This document shows positions 41,231-50,431 of a DNA stretch of 64,000 nt, in pieces. The notes under the pieces were generated by a model. The model did no database searches. It saw only the letters and a program-made list of their open reading frames with translations, and was not told the origin of the DNA. The stretch is from contig CAUJCN010000002.1 in the NCBI GenBank assembly GCA_963169855.1, forward strand, positions 558,001 through 622,000, given 5' to 3'. Positions within the stretch are counted from its first letter, which is position 1; each line of letters begins with the position of its first letter. This DNA comes from Patescibacteria group bacterium (GTDB taxonomy: Bacteria > Patescibacteria > Dojkabacteria > J137). Made by a program: the position numbers and the translations under genes.

Positions 41231-43462
41231 TTATTGTCCCTTCAATTGCTGAATAAATGCCTCAGCATCGCTAACTAATACCTCTCTTGGTTTACTTCCG
41301 TTTTGTGGACCAACTACACCTAGAGCTTCAAGTTCTTCGATTAATTCTGCTGCTTTGTTAAACCCGATGTTTAATTTTCTTTGTAAGAATGAACTAGATC
41401 CTTTATTAAACTGAACAACCAATCTAATTGCTTGCTCAACCTGTGATCCTTTTTGCATACTGCCGTCCATCATAAATCCTTCTTCTTCTCCAGGAACAGC
41501 TTGTTTTTCTGTAATTTCACTTACATATTCAACTTCTGGAGCTTGAGATCTAATGTATCCTACAATTCTAATTACTTCTTCTTGGTCTATGAATGCTCCT
41601 TGTAATCTAGTTGCTTTTGGTTTGTCTGGAGCTTTGTATAATAAATCTCCGTAACCCAATAGCGATTCTGATCCAGTTCTATCCAAAATAACTCTAGAAT
41701 CAGTCGAGCTTGTAACGCTCATTCCGATTCTTCCAGGAATATTAGCTTTAATAATACCTGTAATAACATTTACAGAAGGTCTTTGAGTAGCAAGAATCAA
41801 GTGGATTCCAACGGCTCTAGCTTTCTGTGCAAGTCTAACAATTGCAGTTTCTGCTTCAACTCTGTTTGCAGTCATCATCATGTCGGCCATTTCGTCGATC
41901 ACGATTACAATGTATGGCATTGCAGCGAATCCCATTTTCTCGTTGTATCCAATAATATTTCGTACCTGTTCTTTTGCTAAATTTGTATAACGTCTTTCCA
42001 TCTCGTTTACAGCCCACTTTAATGCATTGACAACTTTATCCATGTCTGTAATAACAGGAGTTAGTAAATGAGGAATTCCATTGTAATCAGAAAGTTCAAC
42101 TTGCTTAGGGTCAACAAGAATAAATTTAACTTCATCTGGAGTTTTCTTCATCAAAATAGAAGAAATAAATGAGTTCGTTAATACTGATTTACCAGAACCA
42201 GTAGCTCCAGCGATTAATAAGTGAGGCATCTTCTGAATATCTACAACAACTGCTGTCCCATCTATATCTTTACCAACAGTTACTGGAAGTCCAAAAGTTG
42301 TTGTTGTCATGTTGTCAGAAGACATGAGTTCTTTAAATCTAACCATGTCTCTGTTTTCTCTAGGAACTTCGATTCCCAAAAATGTTGTTTCTGGAATAGA
42401 TTCAATTCTAACTGCATTTGAATCAACTCCTAACGCCAATGCTAGGTTTGCACTCAAATTAGAAATCTTTTCGACTTTAATTCCTAAAGGCAGATTCAAA
42501 GCGTACTGGATAACTGAAGGCCCAACGTAGCTTTCTTCAACCTTTGCTTCTACTCCAAAACTTCCAAGAGTCTGTTCTATAATTCGAGCATTCTGCTCAA
42601 TTGCAGGTTCTTTTCCACTAGCTTTCTTGTTTGGGATAAGTAAAGAAAGTGGAGGCAATTTCCAGTCAGGGAATTTCAAATCGTCTTGCTTTAATCCATC
42701 TTCACCTAATTCGCCTTCAACAATTTCTGGTTGATTCGAAGATTTCTTTGGAATCTTGAAAGATGAATAAGTTTTTTTATTATCTTCTTCGTCGTCCTCC
42801 TCCTCATCTTCTTGAATCTTTGCTTGTTTAACCTTCTTTTTCTTCATAAAGTCACCAAATGTTGACGCATTAGAAGGATCAATTTCTTCTTCCTCTTCAT
42901 CATCGAATTCGTCTGTTCCCCAAATCTTTTTGAGAAATTCCCATATACCACCAAGTACATTTCTAGTAATTTGAAATACCATTGCCGATGGAATCGAAAG
43001 GGCGATAGGGATTAGAACTAAATTGGCTAAGAACAATAGTAGTTTAGTTGCAGGTTGGGTAGGAATTGTTTCTTGCATTACGTTGGCTACAACAAAATAT
43101 CCAACTTGACCTCCCAACGTCTCGGAAGAATTTCCAGCGTATCTATAAATTTCCAGCGGACCGCTAGCCATTGCTGTAATAAATGCTGGCAAAGTGAATA
43201 GCAGAATTAATTGAGCAATTAGGGATCTTCTTGAATTAAATAAATAATCAAAACCTAAAAACTTCAAACTAAAGTTGAATGATACAAAGACAGCAACAAA
43301 TGTAGCCGTGCCAAAAATTCCCTTTGCGGTTCCGAATATACTTGAATCAGAATCGTTTGATAATAAAGAGAGTAGCAAGAAAATTGCTAACACTAATAAT
43401 CCGATTCCAAGAACAGTTAAGGTTTCTTTGCTATCGTATGTAATCTGTTTTTTTCGCGCCAT
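41231..43462 (-). CDS. ftsK: DNA translocase FtsK/SpoIIIE
   Basis: A 743-residue DNA pump for chromosome segregation at the septum. About four membrane helices (1-170) precede an acidic linker (DDEEEEEIDPSN). Then come the alpha domain, the motor with Walker A LLIAGATGSGKSVL and Walker B YIVIVIDEMADMMM, and LILATQRPSVNVITG. A C-terminal gamma winged helix (LNIGFNKAAELIEELEALGVVGP) likely reads polar DNA motifs. ATG 43462 (MARKKQ) is preferred over a TTG at 43501. The polar motif and a matching XerC/D site are not evident here. Confidence 0.92.
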   Translation of the reverse strand: MARKKQITYDSKETLTVLGIGLLVLAIFLLLSLLSNDSDSSIFGTAKGIFGTATFVAVFVSFNFSLKFLGFDYLFNSRRSLIAQLILLFTLPAFITAMASGPLEIYRYAGNSSETLGGQVGYFVVANVMQETIPTQPATKLLLFLANLVLIPIALSIPSAMVFQITRNVLGGIWEFLKKIWGTDEFDDEEEEEIDPSNASTFGDFMKKKKVKQAKIQEDEEEDDEEDNKKTYSSFKIPKKSSNQPEIVEGELGEDGLKQDDLKFPDWKLPPLSLLIPNKKASGKEPAIEQNARIIEQTLGSFGVEAKVEESYVGPSVIQYALNLPLGIKVEKISNLSANLALALGVDSNAVRIESIPETTFLGIEVPRENRDMVRFKELMSSDNMTTTTFGLPVTVGKDIDGTAVVVDIQKMPHLLIAGATGSGKSVLTNSFISSILMKKTPDEVKFILVDPKQVELSDYNGIPHLLTPVITDMDKVVNALKWAVNEMERRYTNLAKEQVRNIIGYNEKMGFAAMPYIVIVIDEMADMMMTANRVEAETAIVRLAQKARAVGIHLILATQRPSVNVITGIIKANIPGRIGMSVTSSTDSRVILDRTGSESLLGYGDLLYKAPDKPKATRLQGAFIDQEEVIRIVGYIRSQAPEVEYVSEITEKQAVPGEEEGFMMDGSMQKGSQVEQAIRLVVQFNKGSSSFLQRKLNIGFNKAAELIEELEALGVVGPQNGSKPREVLVSDAEAFIQQLKGQ

Positions 43463-43537
43463 AAATTTACAGAGATGTGACTCTATTGTATCATTGTTCA
43501 ATATATCATAGCCATCGGACTAAATCTAAACTTCAAT

Positions 43538-44923
43538 ATGAAATTAATTCAAAAATTCAAGAGTTACAATTACGGTGCTACTAACTATGTCTACCAATTT
43601 GAAAACGGTCTTCGACTTTTTGTTACAGAAAAAAAAGATATTCTTGATTTCTACGCATCTATAATCTTCAAAGCTGGAGCACTAATTGAAAATCAAGTTG
43701 GTGTAACAGACGGAACTGCACATTTTCTAGAACATTTAATGGTTGCAAGTCCAAGCAAGTACTTTAAATCAATGGATGTAAAAAAGGAGTTCATGTACGG
43801 GAATTTATCTAGACCAGAAGTGAATTACAACGGTTCGACAAGCAAATATGCAATGCAGCTTTATTCAAGCTCGCAAATAAGAGGGAAGGAAAGAGTAATG
43901 AAAATGCTTAAAGGGTATTTAGATTCATCAAAAAGAGATTTTGAAACTACAATCGAGAAAGAAAGAGGTATTATACTTTCCGAAATCGAGAGAATGATCA
44001 AGAAGGAAAAAGATTCTGGGTATTATTACAGAGAATTTTTCTTTCAAGATGTTTACCCCGAGTTTGTTAAATACGTTATAGGCGAATACGATCAAGTAAA
44101 AGAAATAAATATTGAGCAACTTGATAAATTCAGAACAGAGCTTTCTAGAGGAGAGAATGCTGTAATTGCAATTCAAACCAATAATTGGCCAGATAAAACT
44201 TTGATTAAGGACATAAAAGAACTTTCTAAGTACTTTAACGCCGAGAAGAATTCGTTCAAGCATAAATTCATTCCTTACAAAAATCAATTTAAGTACAAAC
44301 ATTTCAAAGATGAAGAGAGAAGAGATGTATTCATTTCTTACAATGTTTTCCTGCCAAAAAGAGATCATATCGACTACCGATTGGAGGCAATTGAAGAGTT
44401 TGCAGACTCCTTAATATCGAAAACTGTTTTCGAACACTTGCGAGAAGACAAGCAACTGATTTACTCTGGCGGATCGTTTAATCAATACGCTTTAGTTTCA
44501 CATATTAACCGTGGATTCAGCACTTCAGTTTCTAAAGAAAAGTTACCTGAATTATTAGACTCGATAGAATATCTTTTCACAACTTACTGGAAAGAGTTTT
44601 TGTTCTCACAGAAAGGCGCTAAATGGTTCGGGACGATTGTTAGCAGCTATTTGTTTAAGACCACTACATCGTTTGATTTAGATTTCCCAAGAAGCATGGC
44701 AATGGATCTTTTATATGGTGAAGAGGTTGGATACGACTATAGAAAAGCGACGAAAGCCATTAAGGAAATTTCAAGGGAAGATGTTGCTAATTATTTAGAT
44801 CATTACTTAAGCATTGCACCAGGATTGTGGCTGGTTTCTCCACATGAAGAAAAGGAAATCTATGATATTTTAGAATCATCATCTTTTTTCAAAAGAGTAT
44901 CTAAATTAACAAATCAAATTTAA
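43538..44923 (+). CDS. M16-family zinc peptidase
   Basis: A 461-residue inverzincin peptidase. The inverted zinc motif HFLEH (H62, E65, H66) is intact, and a glutamate-rich helix ~75 residues later (EKERGIILSEIERM) supplies the third ligand. The C-terminal half is the usual inactive repeat (HLREDKQLIYSGGSF, then SIAPGLW). It degrades or processes peptides. No signal peptide, so cytosolic. It lies 3 nt before the next gene. Confidence 0.85.
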   Translation: MKLIQKFKSYNYGATNYVYQFENGLRLFVTEKKDILDFYASIIFKAGALIENQVGVTDGTAHFLEHLMVASPSKYFKSMDVKKEFMYGNLSRPEVNYNGSTSKYAMQLYSSSQIRGKERVMKMLKGYLDSSKRDFETTIEKERGIILSEIERMIKKEKDSGYYYREFFFQDVYPEFVKYVIGEYDQVKEINIEQLDKFRTELSRGENAVIAIQTNNWPDKTLIKDIKELSKYFNAEKNSFKHKFIPYKNQFKYKHFKDEERRDVFISYNVFLPKRDHIDYRLEAIEEFADSLISKTVFEHLREDKQLIYSGGSFNQYALVSHINRGFSTSVSKEKLPELLDSIEYLFTTYWKEFLFSQKGAKWFGTIVSSYLFKTTTSFDLDFPRSMAMDLLYGEEVGYDYRKATKAIKEISREDVANYLDHYLSIAPGLWLVSPHEEKEIYDILESSSFFKRVSKLTNQI

Positions 44924-44926
44924 ACA

Positions 44927-45700
44927 ATGAAAGTATTAGACGAACACACAAAATTTGCTCATTTAGGTAAACCTGGGACCTATTTCACAAAAGGGTTTCA
45001 GAGAAGGTTAGATAAAATTACGAAAATTGTAGATCTTAAAGACAAGAAAATTTTAGACATGGGTTGTGGAGAAGGTGTTTGGACTTTTGAGTTTTCAAAA
45101 TACACAAACCCCAAAAATGTTTTTGCCTCAGAATACGATCCAGAGCAGGTTCAAAGATTTAAATCTATGAGTCTAGAGGAAAGAGCAGGTATTCCTGAGG
45201 AGAACTTTTTAAACTGTCCTGGAGAGTCGTTAGCTTTCGAAGACAACACTTTTGACATTGTTTTCCATAACGAAGTTCTGGAGCATGTTCAAGATGATCA
45301 GAAAACAATCAACGAATGCTTAAGAGTTTTAAAACCCGACGGTCTTATGATTTTCTTTACACCAAACACTTTGTGGCCTTTCGAACAGCATGGAATGTTC
45401 TTTAGAGGAAAGTACTATTGGGGAAATATTCCATTTTTACCATACATGCCAAATTTCATTTATAAAAAATTTGCTCCACATGTAAGAAACTATGGATCGT
45501 GGACGATCAATAAACTTTTAAGGAGCTCTTCTGTGGCCAACGAAACGGTGTATTTTACTCAAATTTTCTCTGGATTTGACGGGTTGGCTAGAAAATTTGG
45601 ATTGATTGGAAGAGGAATCCAGAAATTCGTACATTTTTTTGATAAAACACCTCTACATATTTTCGGAATCAGCCATTTTGTAATTGTAAGAAAGCTCTAG
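44927..45700 (+). CDS. Class I SAM-dependent methyltransferase
   Basis: A 257-residue methyltransferase. Motif I KILDMGCGEGVW, motif II VFASEYDPEQV, a Methyltransf_11-like NTFDIVFHNEVLEHVQD and LRVLKPDGLMIFFTPN are clear. The C-terminal ~100 residues (MFFRGKYYWGN onwards) are an aromatic-rich extension often found on lipid- or glycan-modifying members. It sits between a peptidase and a glycolipid synthase-like gene. The target is unknown. Confidence 0.8.
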   Translation: MKVLDEHTKFAHLGKPGTYFTKGFQRRLDKITKIVDLKDKKILDMGCGEGVWTFEFSKYTNPKNVFASEYDPEQVQRFKSMSLEERAGIPEENFLNCPGESLAFEDNTFDIVFHNEVLEHVQDDQKTINECLRVLKPDGLMIFFTPNTLWPFEQHGMFFRGKYYWGNIPFLPYMPNFIYKKFAPHVRNYGSWTINKLLRSSSVANETVYFTQIFSGFDGLARKFGLIGRGIQKFVHFFDKTPLHIFGISHFVIVRKL

Positions 45701-45787
45701 TCGAAACCGCAATCTTACAATGGGGCTGGCGAAAGAGCTTTTTGAGCTTAAAAATGATATAATTGATAGGTATATTATAAATATATA

Positions 45788-46912
45788 ATGAGTGAGGCAA
45801 AGAAAAAGAAGGTTTTACACTTAATCACTGATGCTGGATCTGGTCATAAAGCAGCAGCAGCAAACCTTACAGCAGCAATAGAAAAGCTTTATCCAGGTAA
45901 ATACGAGCAAAAAACACTCGATTTCTTCAAAGTTATCGATATTGATCCATTCAATGCTTCAGATGCGTCATATGCATTTATGTCTGGAAACAGGGCCTTC
46001 GAAGCTTTAAACAACTTCTTTTTTAGATTTTTCAATACAAAAGTAGGTTACGGAATCTTTGAGAGATATCTAACAACAATGCTTTTAGAAGAAGGAACGA
46101 ACGTATTAAAGGACGAAGCCCCGGATTTGGTTATTTGTAATCACCCAGTAACAGCAACATTATTGAATGCTATAAAAGAAAAGACGAATTCATTTAAATC
46201 AGTAGAAGTTGTTTTAGACTTGGTTACAATTTTCAAGGGATGGGCAGATAAAAGTGCTGATTTGATCATTAGCCCAACATCGGAAGCTGTGAGTAAACTT
46301 GTTAAGTATGGAGTAGATGTTAGTAAAATTGTTTACCCACTATTTCCAGTAAATTCTAAACTGGCAAACTTTAGAGAGAAAACTATAGTAATGAAGGAAC
46401 TCGGCTTTACTGAAGATAAGCCAACGATTCTTTTGACTGCGGGTGGAGTAGGAATGAAACCTGTAGAAAAAATCTTAAAGATTGTTTCTCAAGATGATAA
46501 ATATCAAGTAATTGTTTGTGCAGGAAGACTGAACTACTTTAAAGAAAAACTGGAAAGAAAATACTCATCGAACAAGAATATTGTAATTTTCGGTTATGTC
46601 GATAATATTCAAGATTACTACAACGTTTGTGATGTAATTATCTCGAAGCCAAGTTCGGCAACAATTATCGAAGCCGAGTTGTTCGAGAAACTAGGAATAT
46701 GGACTAGGAATATTGGTGAACACGATGCAGGAAATATCGATTATATCAAAAGAAATCCTAGGTTCAGATATATAAACTCTAGTTATGATAATATTGGAGA
46801 AATTTTGTCTGATTTATTAAGCTCGAAAGTTAGAAAACCTGTTCAGGAATTCAAAAGAAACTTCAATGAGATTGACGAAATAGTTAGAGAAGTAATCTCA
46901 CTAATAGAATAA
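45788..46912 (+). CDS. MGDG-synthase-like GT28 glycosyltransferase
   Basis: A 374-residue GT-B enzyme. LITDAGSGHKAAAANL near the start is the hallmark of monogalactosyl- and processive diacylglycerol synthases, and the C-terminal half has LLTAGGVGMKPVEK and IISKPSSATIIEAE, the UDP-sugar binding site of GT28. It likely moves a sugar to diacylglycerol or another lipid at the inner membrane face. There are several TATAAT-like boxes in the 87-nt gap upstream. Confidence 0.8.
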   Translation: MSEAKKKKVLHLITDAGSGHKAAAANLTAAIEKLYPGKYEQKTLDFFKVIDIDPFNASDASYAFMSGNRAFEALNNFFFRFFNTKVGYGIFERYLTTMLLEEGTNVLKDEAPDLVICNHPVTATLLNAIKEKTNSFKSVEVVLDLVTIFKGWADKSADLIISPTSEAVSKLVKYGVDVSKIVYPLFPVNSKLANFREKTIVMKELGFTEDKPTILLTAGGVGMKPVEKILKIVSQDDKYQVIVCAGRLNYFKEKLERKYSSNKNIVIFGYVDNIQDYYNVCDVIISKPSSATIIEAELFEKLGIWTRNIGEHDAGNIDYIKRNPRFRYINSSYDNIGEILSDLLSSKVRKPVQEFKRNFNEIDEIVREVISLIE

Positions 46913-46938
46913 TCTCTTCTTGCCCAACTTTACTCAAT

Positions 46939-46947
46939 TGTGGATAA
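46939..46947 (-). other. Perfect DnaA box
   Basis: TGTGGATAA on the plus strand is the exact complement of TTATCCACA. It lies alone in a 59-nt gap, 24 kb from the putative origin, so it may be a chance match or a regulatory DnaA site. Confidence 0.35.
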
Positions 46948-46971
46948 TGAATTGTTTATCATTTCATTCCT

Positions 46972-47967
46972 ATGCGAGTTAACTTAATTACAGGATCTAC
47001 GGGATTCATTGGAACAAATCTCTCAAAATATTTACTGGATCAAGGAGAAGTAGTTATTGGTATAGATAATTTCTCTTCATCAGAAAAATGGAAATCAGAA
47101 TTATTTTCTGAAAATCCAAATTACGAATTTTTTGAACACGACATTGTAAAAGACGTTCACTCCGTACTAGAAAAGTCAGAACTTTTTAAGAAATACGGAA
47201 AGATAGATAGGATCTACAATTTGGCTTGTCCTGCATCTCCACCAAGGTACATAAGTATTTCATTGGAAACATTAGATGTTTGTACGATAGGCGTTAGAAA
47301 TATGTTGGATTTGGCAAAGGAATTTGATGCAACTATTTTACAAGCTTCAACATCAGAAGTTTATGGAGATCCAATTGTTCATCCACAGCTAGAAAGCTAT
47401 AGAGGAAATGTAAACACAGTTGGTCCGAGAAGTTGTTACGATGAAGGAAAGAGAGTGGCGGAAACATTCTGCTATGAATACAAAAGGTTGTTCAATACGA
47501 AAGTAAAGATTGTGAGGATTTTTAACACATATGGTCCGTACATGGATCCAAGTGATGGTAGAGTAATTACAAACTTCATTCTTCAGGCAATGGAAGGAAA
47601 AGATCTAACAATCTACGGAGATGGAAAACAAACAAGATCTTTTCAATATATTGATGATTTGATTCAGGCATTTATGAAATTTATGGATACAGATGCTGAT
47701 TTTATAGGACCAGTAAATACAGGAAATCCTGGAGAATTCACAATTCTAGAATTGGCAGAATTAGTTCTAAGAAAAATCGAAACGCCAAGCAAGATTGTAA
47801 CTGTTGAGATGGATAAAAACGATCCATACGACAAGAAGAATGATCCACAGCAACGAAAGCCAGATATAACTTTAGCTCAAGAAAAGTTAGGTTGGAGTCC
47901 TGATATCAAATTAGAAGAAGGGTTGGATAAAACAATAGAATATTACAAAAATTTGAATAGAAAATGA
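46972..47967 (+). CDS. UDP-glucuronate decarboxylase-like SDR
   Basis: A 331-residue extended short-chain dehydrogenase. TGSTGFIGTNL is the NAD-binding loop. NLACPASPPRY is typical of UDP-xylose synthase, followed by the STSEVYGDP serine region and the active-site Y-x3-K in SCYDEGKRVAE. RIFNTYGP and the C-terminal GRKP-like DPQQRKPDI also fit. It should convert UDP-glucuronate to UDP-xylose for surface glycans. It overlaps the PRTase-like paralogue by 4 nt. Confidence 0.85.
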   Translation: MRVNLITGSTGFIGTNLSKYLLDQGEVVIGIDNFSSSEKWKSELFSENPNYEFFEHDIVKDVHSVLEKSELFKKYGKIDRIYNLACPASPPRYISISLETLDVCTIGVRNMLDLAKEFDATILQASTSEVYGDPIVHPQLESYRGNVNTVGPRSCYDEGKRVAETFCYEYKRLFNTKVKIVRIFNTYGPYMDPSDGRVITNFILQAMEGKDLTIYGDGKQTRSFQYIDDLIQAFMKFMDTDADFIGPVNTGNPGEFTILELAELVLRKIETPSKIVTVEMDKNDPYDKKNDPQQRKPDITLAQEKLGWSPDIKLEEGLDKTIEYYKNLNRK

Positions 47968-48908
47968 TTTACGAACCACTTTTAGAAGTTGAGCTACCAG
48001 AGCCAGAACTTGTAGCAACACAACTTTTCATTGAAACAGAATGTGCAAACAGAGCAATGAGGATCAAACAAATAAGTCTTGCCTCAGGATTAGACATAGA
48101 TTTTAGAAAAAAGTGTGAACTCTTTCTCAATACATTTGTCAGTTTCGTAGATGGTAAAGTAGTCGTAAATAAGAAAAGATGTAGATTGCTTGCAGAAACG
48201 TTATACAAGAATATTTCAGTGATTACTGAAGAGGATATGAAGGAAACTGCAGAAAGAGCCTTGGAGGATCTTCGAGAAGGATCAGTTGTGTATTTCTATC
48301 TTCATCAGCATCAAAAACGCGATAGTTCCAAGGACTTCGACAATAGTAACGAATACATGCTGGCACTTGTGAAAAGACTCGCTCAAAAAAGAGGCATAGT
48401 TATCAAAACTATAGCTCAAAGTGCATTCGACACAGATCTAGATAGTGTAAAGGAAGTTCGATACATAGATGATGTTTCTTACAGTGGAAGCCAACTTATA
48501 GACCAAATTGTGGAATTATCTACAGGTCTACCAAATATGGAAAGGGTGAAAGTCTACCTATCAGCCTCGACTGAATATTCTCAATTAAGAATGAAGGAAT
48601 CATTTAAAAAATTAACGACATCTGTGGAGGTAGTTTCTCAATCAGAGATACCTGGGTTAGGAGAAATCCTAAGTGACGAACCAGGAATGCTTTCTTACTT
48701 TGAAGCAAATTTAATTATGGAGGTGATTTACGATGCCGTAGTTGTAGAACCCAGCGTAAATGAAGATATTTGGGAATGTCTTAATCAGTATCTTGGGAGT
48801 CTTACCCTGACTAGAACGGCTTTTAAAATTCCAGATGGAACAAGTTTTCCTTACGAAATAGGAGGAGCTTTCGAAAACACTTTTAAAAACGGCATGTACA
48901 GACTATAA
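47964..48908 (+). CDS. PRTase-like hypothetical protein, paralogue 2
   Basis: A 314-residue paralogue of the protein at 21886-22812. The central motif RYIDDVSYSGSQLI has the classical phosphoribosyltransferase PRPP-loop shape (two acidic residues, then x-S-x-S-G-S), better kept than in paralogue 1. The C-terminus repeats TLTRTAFKIPDGTS. No base-binding hood is recognised. It is coupled to the UDP-xylose-synthase-like gene, while paralogue 1 lies by the origin, so the two may act separately. Confidence 0.5.
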   Translation: MIYEPLLEVELPEPELVATQLFIETECANRAMRIKQISLASGLDIDFRKKCELFLNTFVSFVDGKVVVNKKRCRLLAETLYKNISVITEEDMKETAERALEDLREGSVVYFYLHQHQKRDSSKDFDNSNEYMLALVKRLAQKRGIVIKTIAQSAFDTDLDSVKEVRYIDDVSYSGSQLIDQIVELSTGLPNMERVKVYLSASTEYSQLRMKESFKKLTTSVEVVSQSEIPGLGEILSDEPGMLSYFEANLIMEVIYDAVVVEPSVNEDIWECLNQYLGSLTLTRTAFKIPDGTSFPYEIGGAFENTFKNGMYRL

Positions 48909-48910
48909 GC

Positions 48911-48939
48911 TTGATTAACAAAAATTTCTTTTGTAGAAT
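48911..48939 (+). promoter_or_regulatory. Promoter of small membrane protein, leaderless
   Basis: TTGATT (48911-48916), a 17-nt spacer and TAGAAT (48934-48939). The ATG follows after 6 nt. Confidence 0.55.
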
Positions 48940-48945
48940 TTTGTT

Positions 48946-49089
48946 ATGACTATACAAACATTTTTAATGCATTTTGTTTATATCGCAACTCCAGCTGTAA
49001 TTGGATTTCTTCTAGGATATAGATTTGCAAAGAGACCTAACTCAAACAGCCCAAACAAAGATTTCAAAGAGATTGAAGATAATCTTTAG
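48946..49089 (+). CDS. Small single-pass membrane protein (47 residues)
   Basis: A short ORF, MTIQTFLMHFVYIATPAVIG to KEIEDNL, with one membrane helix (about 5-27) followed by a basic RFAKRP stop-transfer segment and a polar tail. The translation is supported by a good promoter placed 6 nt before the ATG and by the positive-inside pattern. Function unknown. It lies between the PRTase-like gene and dnaJ. Confidence 0.55.
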   Translation: MTIQTFLMHFVYIATPAVIGFLLGYRFAKRPNSNSPNKDFKEIEDNL

Positions 49090-49121
49090 CACCCCTGTGG
49101 CTTCCCTGCTAATTGACATGG

Positions 49122-49127
49122 TATAAT
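49122..49127 (+). promoter_or_regulatory. Extended -10 box, leaderless dnaJ start
   Basis: TGG-TATAAT, 7 nt upstream of the ATG at 49135. Confidence 0.5.
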
Positions 49128-49134
49128 TTCCCCT

Positions 49135-50226
49135 ATGGCAAAAAGAGATTACTACGAAGTTTTGGGTGTTTCTAAATCTGCATCGAAAGATGAGATCAAG
49201 AAAGCATATCGAAAATTAGCCAAAGAATTCCATCCTGATAAAAACAAGGCAGCAGACGCTGCAACCAAATTCAACGAAGTTCAAGAAGCTTACGATACTC
49301 TTTCGGATGAACAAAAAAGAAGTGGTTACGATAAATATGGGTTTGCAGGAGCGCAACAATCTTTTGGTGCAGGTGGGTTCCCAGGCGGGACTAACTTCTC
49401 TGGTGATCTCGGTGGTTTTGAAGATTTGTTAGGAGGATTTTTTGGAGATGGATTTGGTTTCGGAGGCGGAAGGCAAAGCCGAAGAAATAGAGATAAAAGA
49501 GGCTCAGATCTTGAATACAGAATGACCTTAGAGTTTAACGAAGCGGTTTTTGGTGTGGAGAAAGATCTCGAATACAGGCGAAAAGTGAGATGCGAGAAAT
49601 GTTCTGGAAGTGGGTCGAAAGATGGCAAAACCCAAACTTGTAAAACTTGCAATGGGAATGGTCAGGTTCACCAAGTTCAGCGAACAGTTTTTGGAAACAT
49701 GCAAGTTTCCTCTGATTGCCCAACCTGTGGAGGTAGTGGCCAAGTAATTGCTGAGAAATGCGATGTTTGTTCTGGGAGCGGTGTTGAAAATAAATTGGAA
49801 ACTTTCAAAATAAAAATCCCTCAAGGAATTCCAGATGGGGTTACTTTAAAATATGCAGGAAAGGGAAATGCAGGTGAAAATGGTGGATCAATTGGGGATT
49901 TATATATTGCGGTGAGCGTAAAAGAACACCCTGTTCTGAAAAGAAAGGGAGATGACGTTTACATGGATATGGAAGTAAATCCAATGCAAGCTGTTCTAGG
50001 TGGCGAAGTAGAAATTCCAACAGTCCACGGAGATGTAATTATGGAAATTCCTGCAGGAACACAACCAGAAAAAGTTTTGAGATTAAAAGATAAGGGAGGA
50101 CCTAAATTCAAAGGCAACGGAAAAGGTGATCAGTTTGTCACAATAAAAATTAAAATTCCTACAAAGCTTTCAAAAGAAGAAAAACGTTTGTGGGAAGAAC
50201 TGCAAGAAAAAACTCTAAAATCATAA
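49135..50226 (+). CDS. dnaJ: Chaperone DnaJ
   Basis: A 363-residue DnaK co-chaperone. J domain with HPD at 33-35, a Gly/Phe-rich linker (about 73-118), four CxxCxGxG zinc repeats (CEKCSGSG, CKTCNGNG, CPTCGGSG, CDVCSGSG) and the C-terminal substrate domain (GDLYIAVSVKEHPVLKRKGDDVY). All elements of a type I DnaJ are complete. dnaK and grpE are not adjacent. Its message is predicted to be leaderless, and no heat-shock operator is visible. Confidence 0.96.
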   Translation: MAKRDYYEVLGVSKSASKDEIKKAYRKLAKEFHPDKNKAADAATKFNEVQEAYDTLSDEQKRSGYDKYGFAGAQQSFGAGGFPGGTNFSGDLGGFEDLLGGFFGDGFGFGGGRQSRRNRDKRGSDLEYRMTLEFNEAVFGVEKDLEYRRKVRCEKCSGSGSKDGKTQTCKTCNGNGQVHQVQRTVFGNMQVSSDCPTCGGSGQVIAEKCDVCSGSGVENKLETFKIKIPQGIPDGVTLKYAGKGNAGENGGSIGDLYIAVSVKEHPVLKRKGDDVYMDMEVNPMQAVLGGEVEIPTVHGDVIMEIPAGTQPEKVLRLKDKGGPKFKGNGKGDQFVTIKIKIPTKLSKEEKRLWEELQEKTLKS

Positions 50227-50345
50227 GCAAAAAATCTTAAAACTTCTCAATTTAATATCTTCAAGCAAAGTAAATTTTTCAAATTTGTGATTTTTCTCTT
50301 GTTTCACACAACTTTTGTAGAACGCCCATCTGTCTCCAAAAAGTC

Positions 50346-50367
50346 AGCTAAAATTGACAATTTAGCT
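50346..50367 (+). repeat. Inverted repeat upstream of cupin gene
   Basis: AGCTAAA / TTTAGCT arms with an 8-nt spacer, 65 nt before the ATG at 50432. The surrounding 205-nt gap (50227-50431) holds no other recognisable element. Possible operator. Confidence 0.35.
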
Positions 50368-50431
50368 AACTTAACCTTAAAATACTTCTAACCTTGCACT
50401 TAACTAAACAATAATTTTTTAATAATCGATT

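Noticed and set aside
42221..42530. Plus-strand ORFs of 66 and 73 codons inside ftsK
   Set aside because: Antisense shadows of a strongly supported gene.
46939..46947. Second origin of replication
   Set aside because: A single perfect DnaA box without a cluster, an AT-rich region or replication genes.
49113..49118. TTGACA as -35 of dnaJ
   Set aside because: Only 3 nt separate it from the -10 box, far less than the 16-18 nt needed.
49326..49824. Three minus-strand ORFs inside dnaJ
   Set aside because: Produced by the Gly-rich linker and zinc repeats on the other strand.
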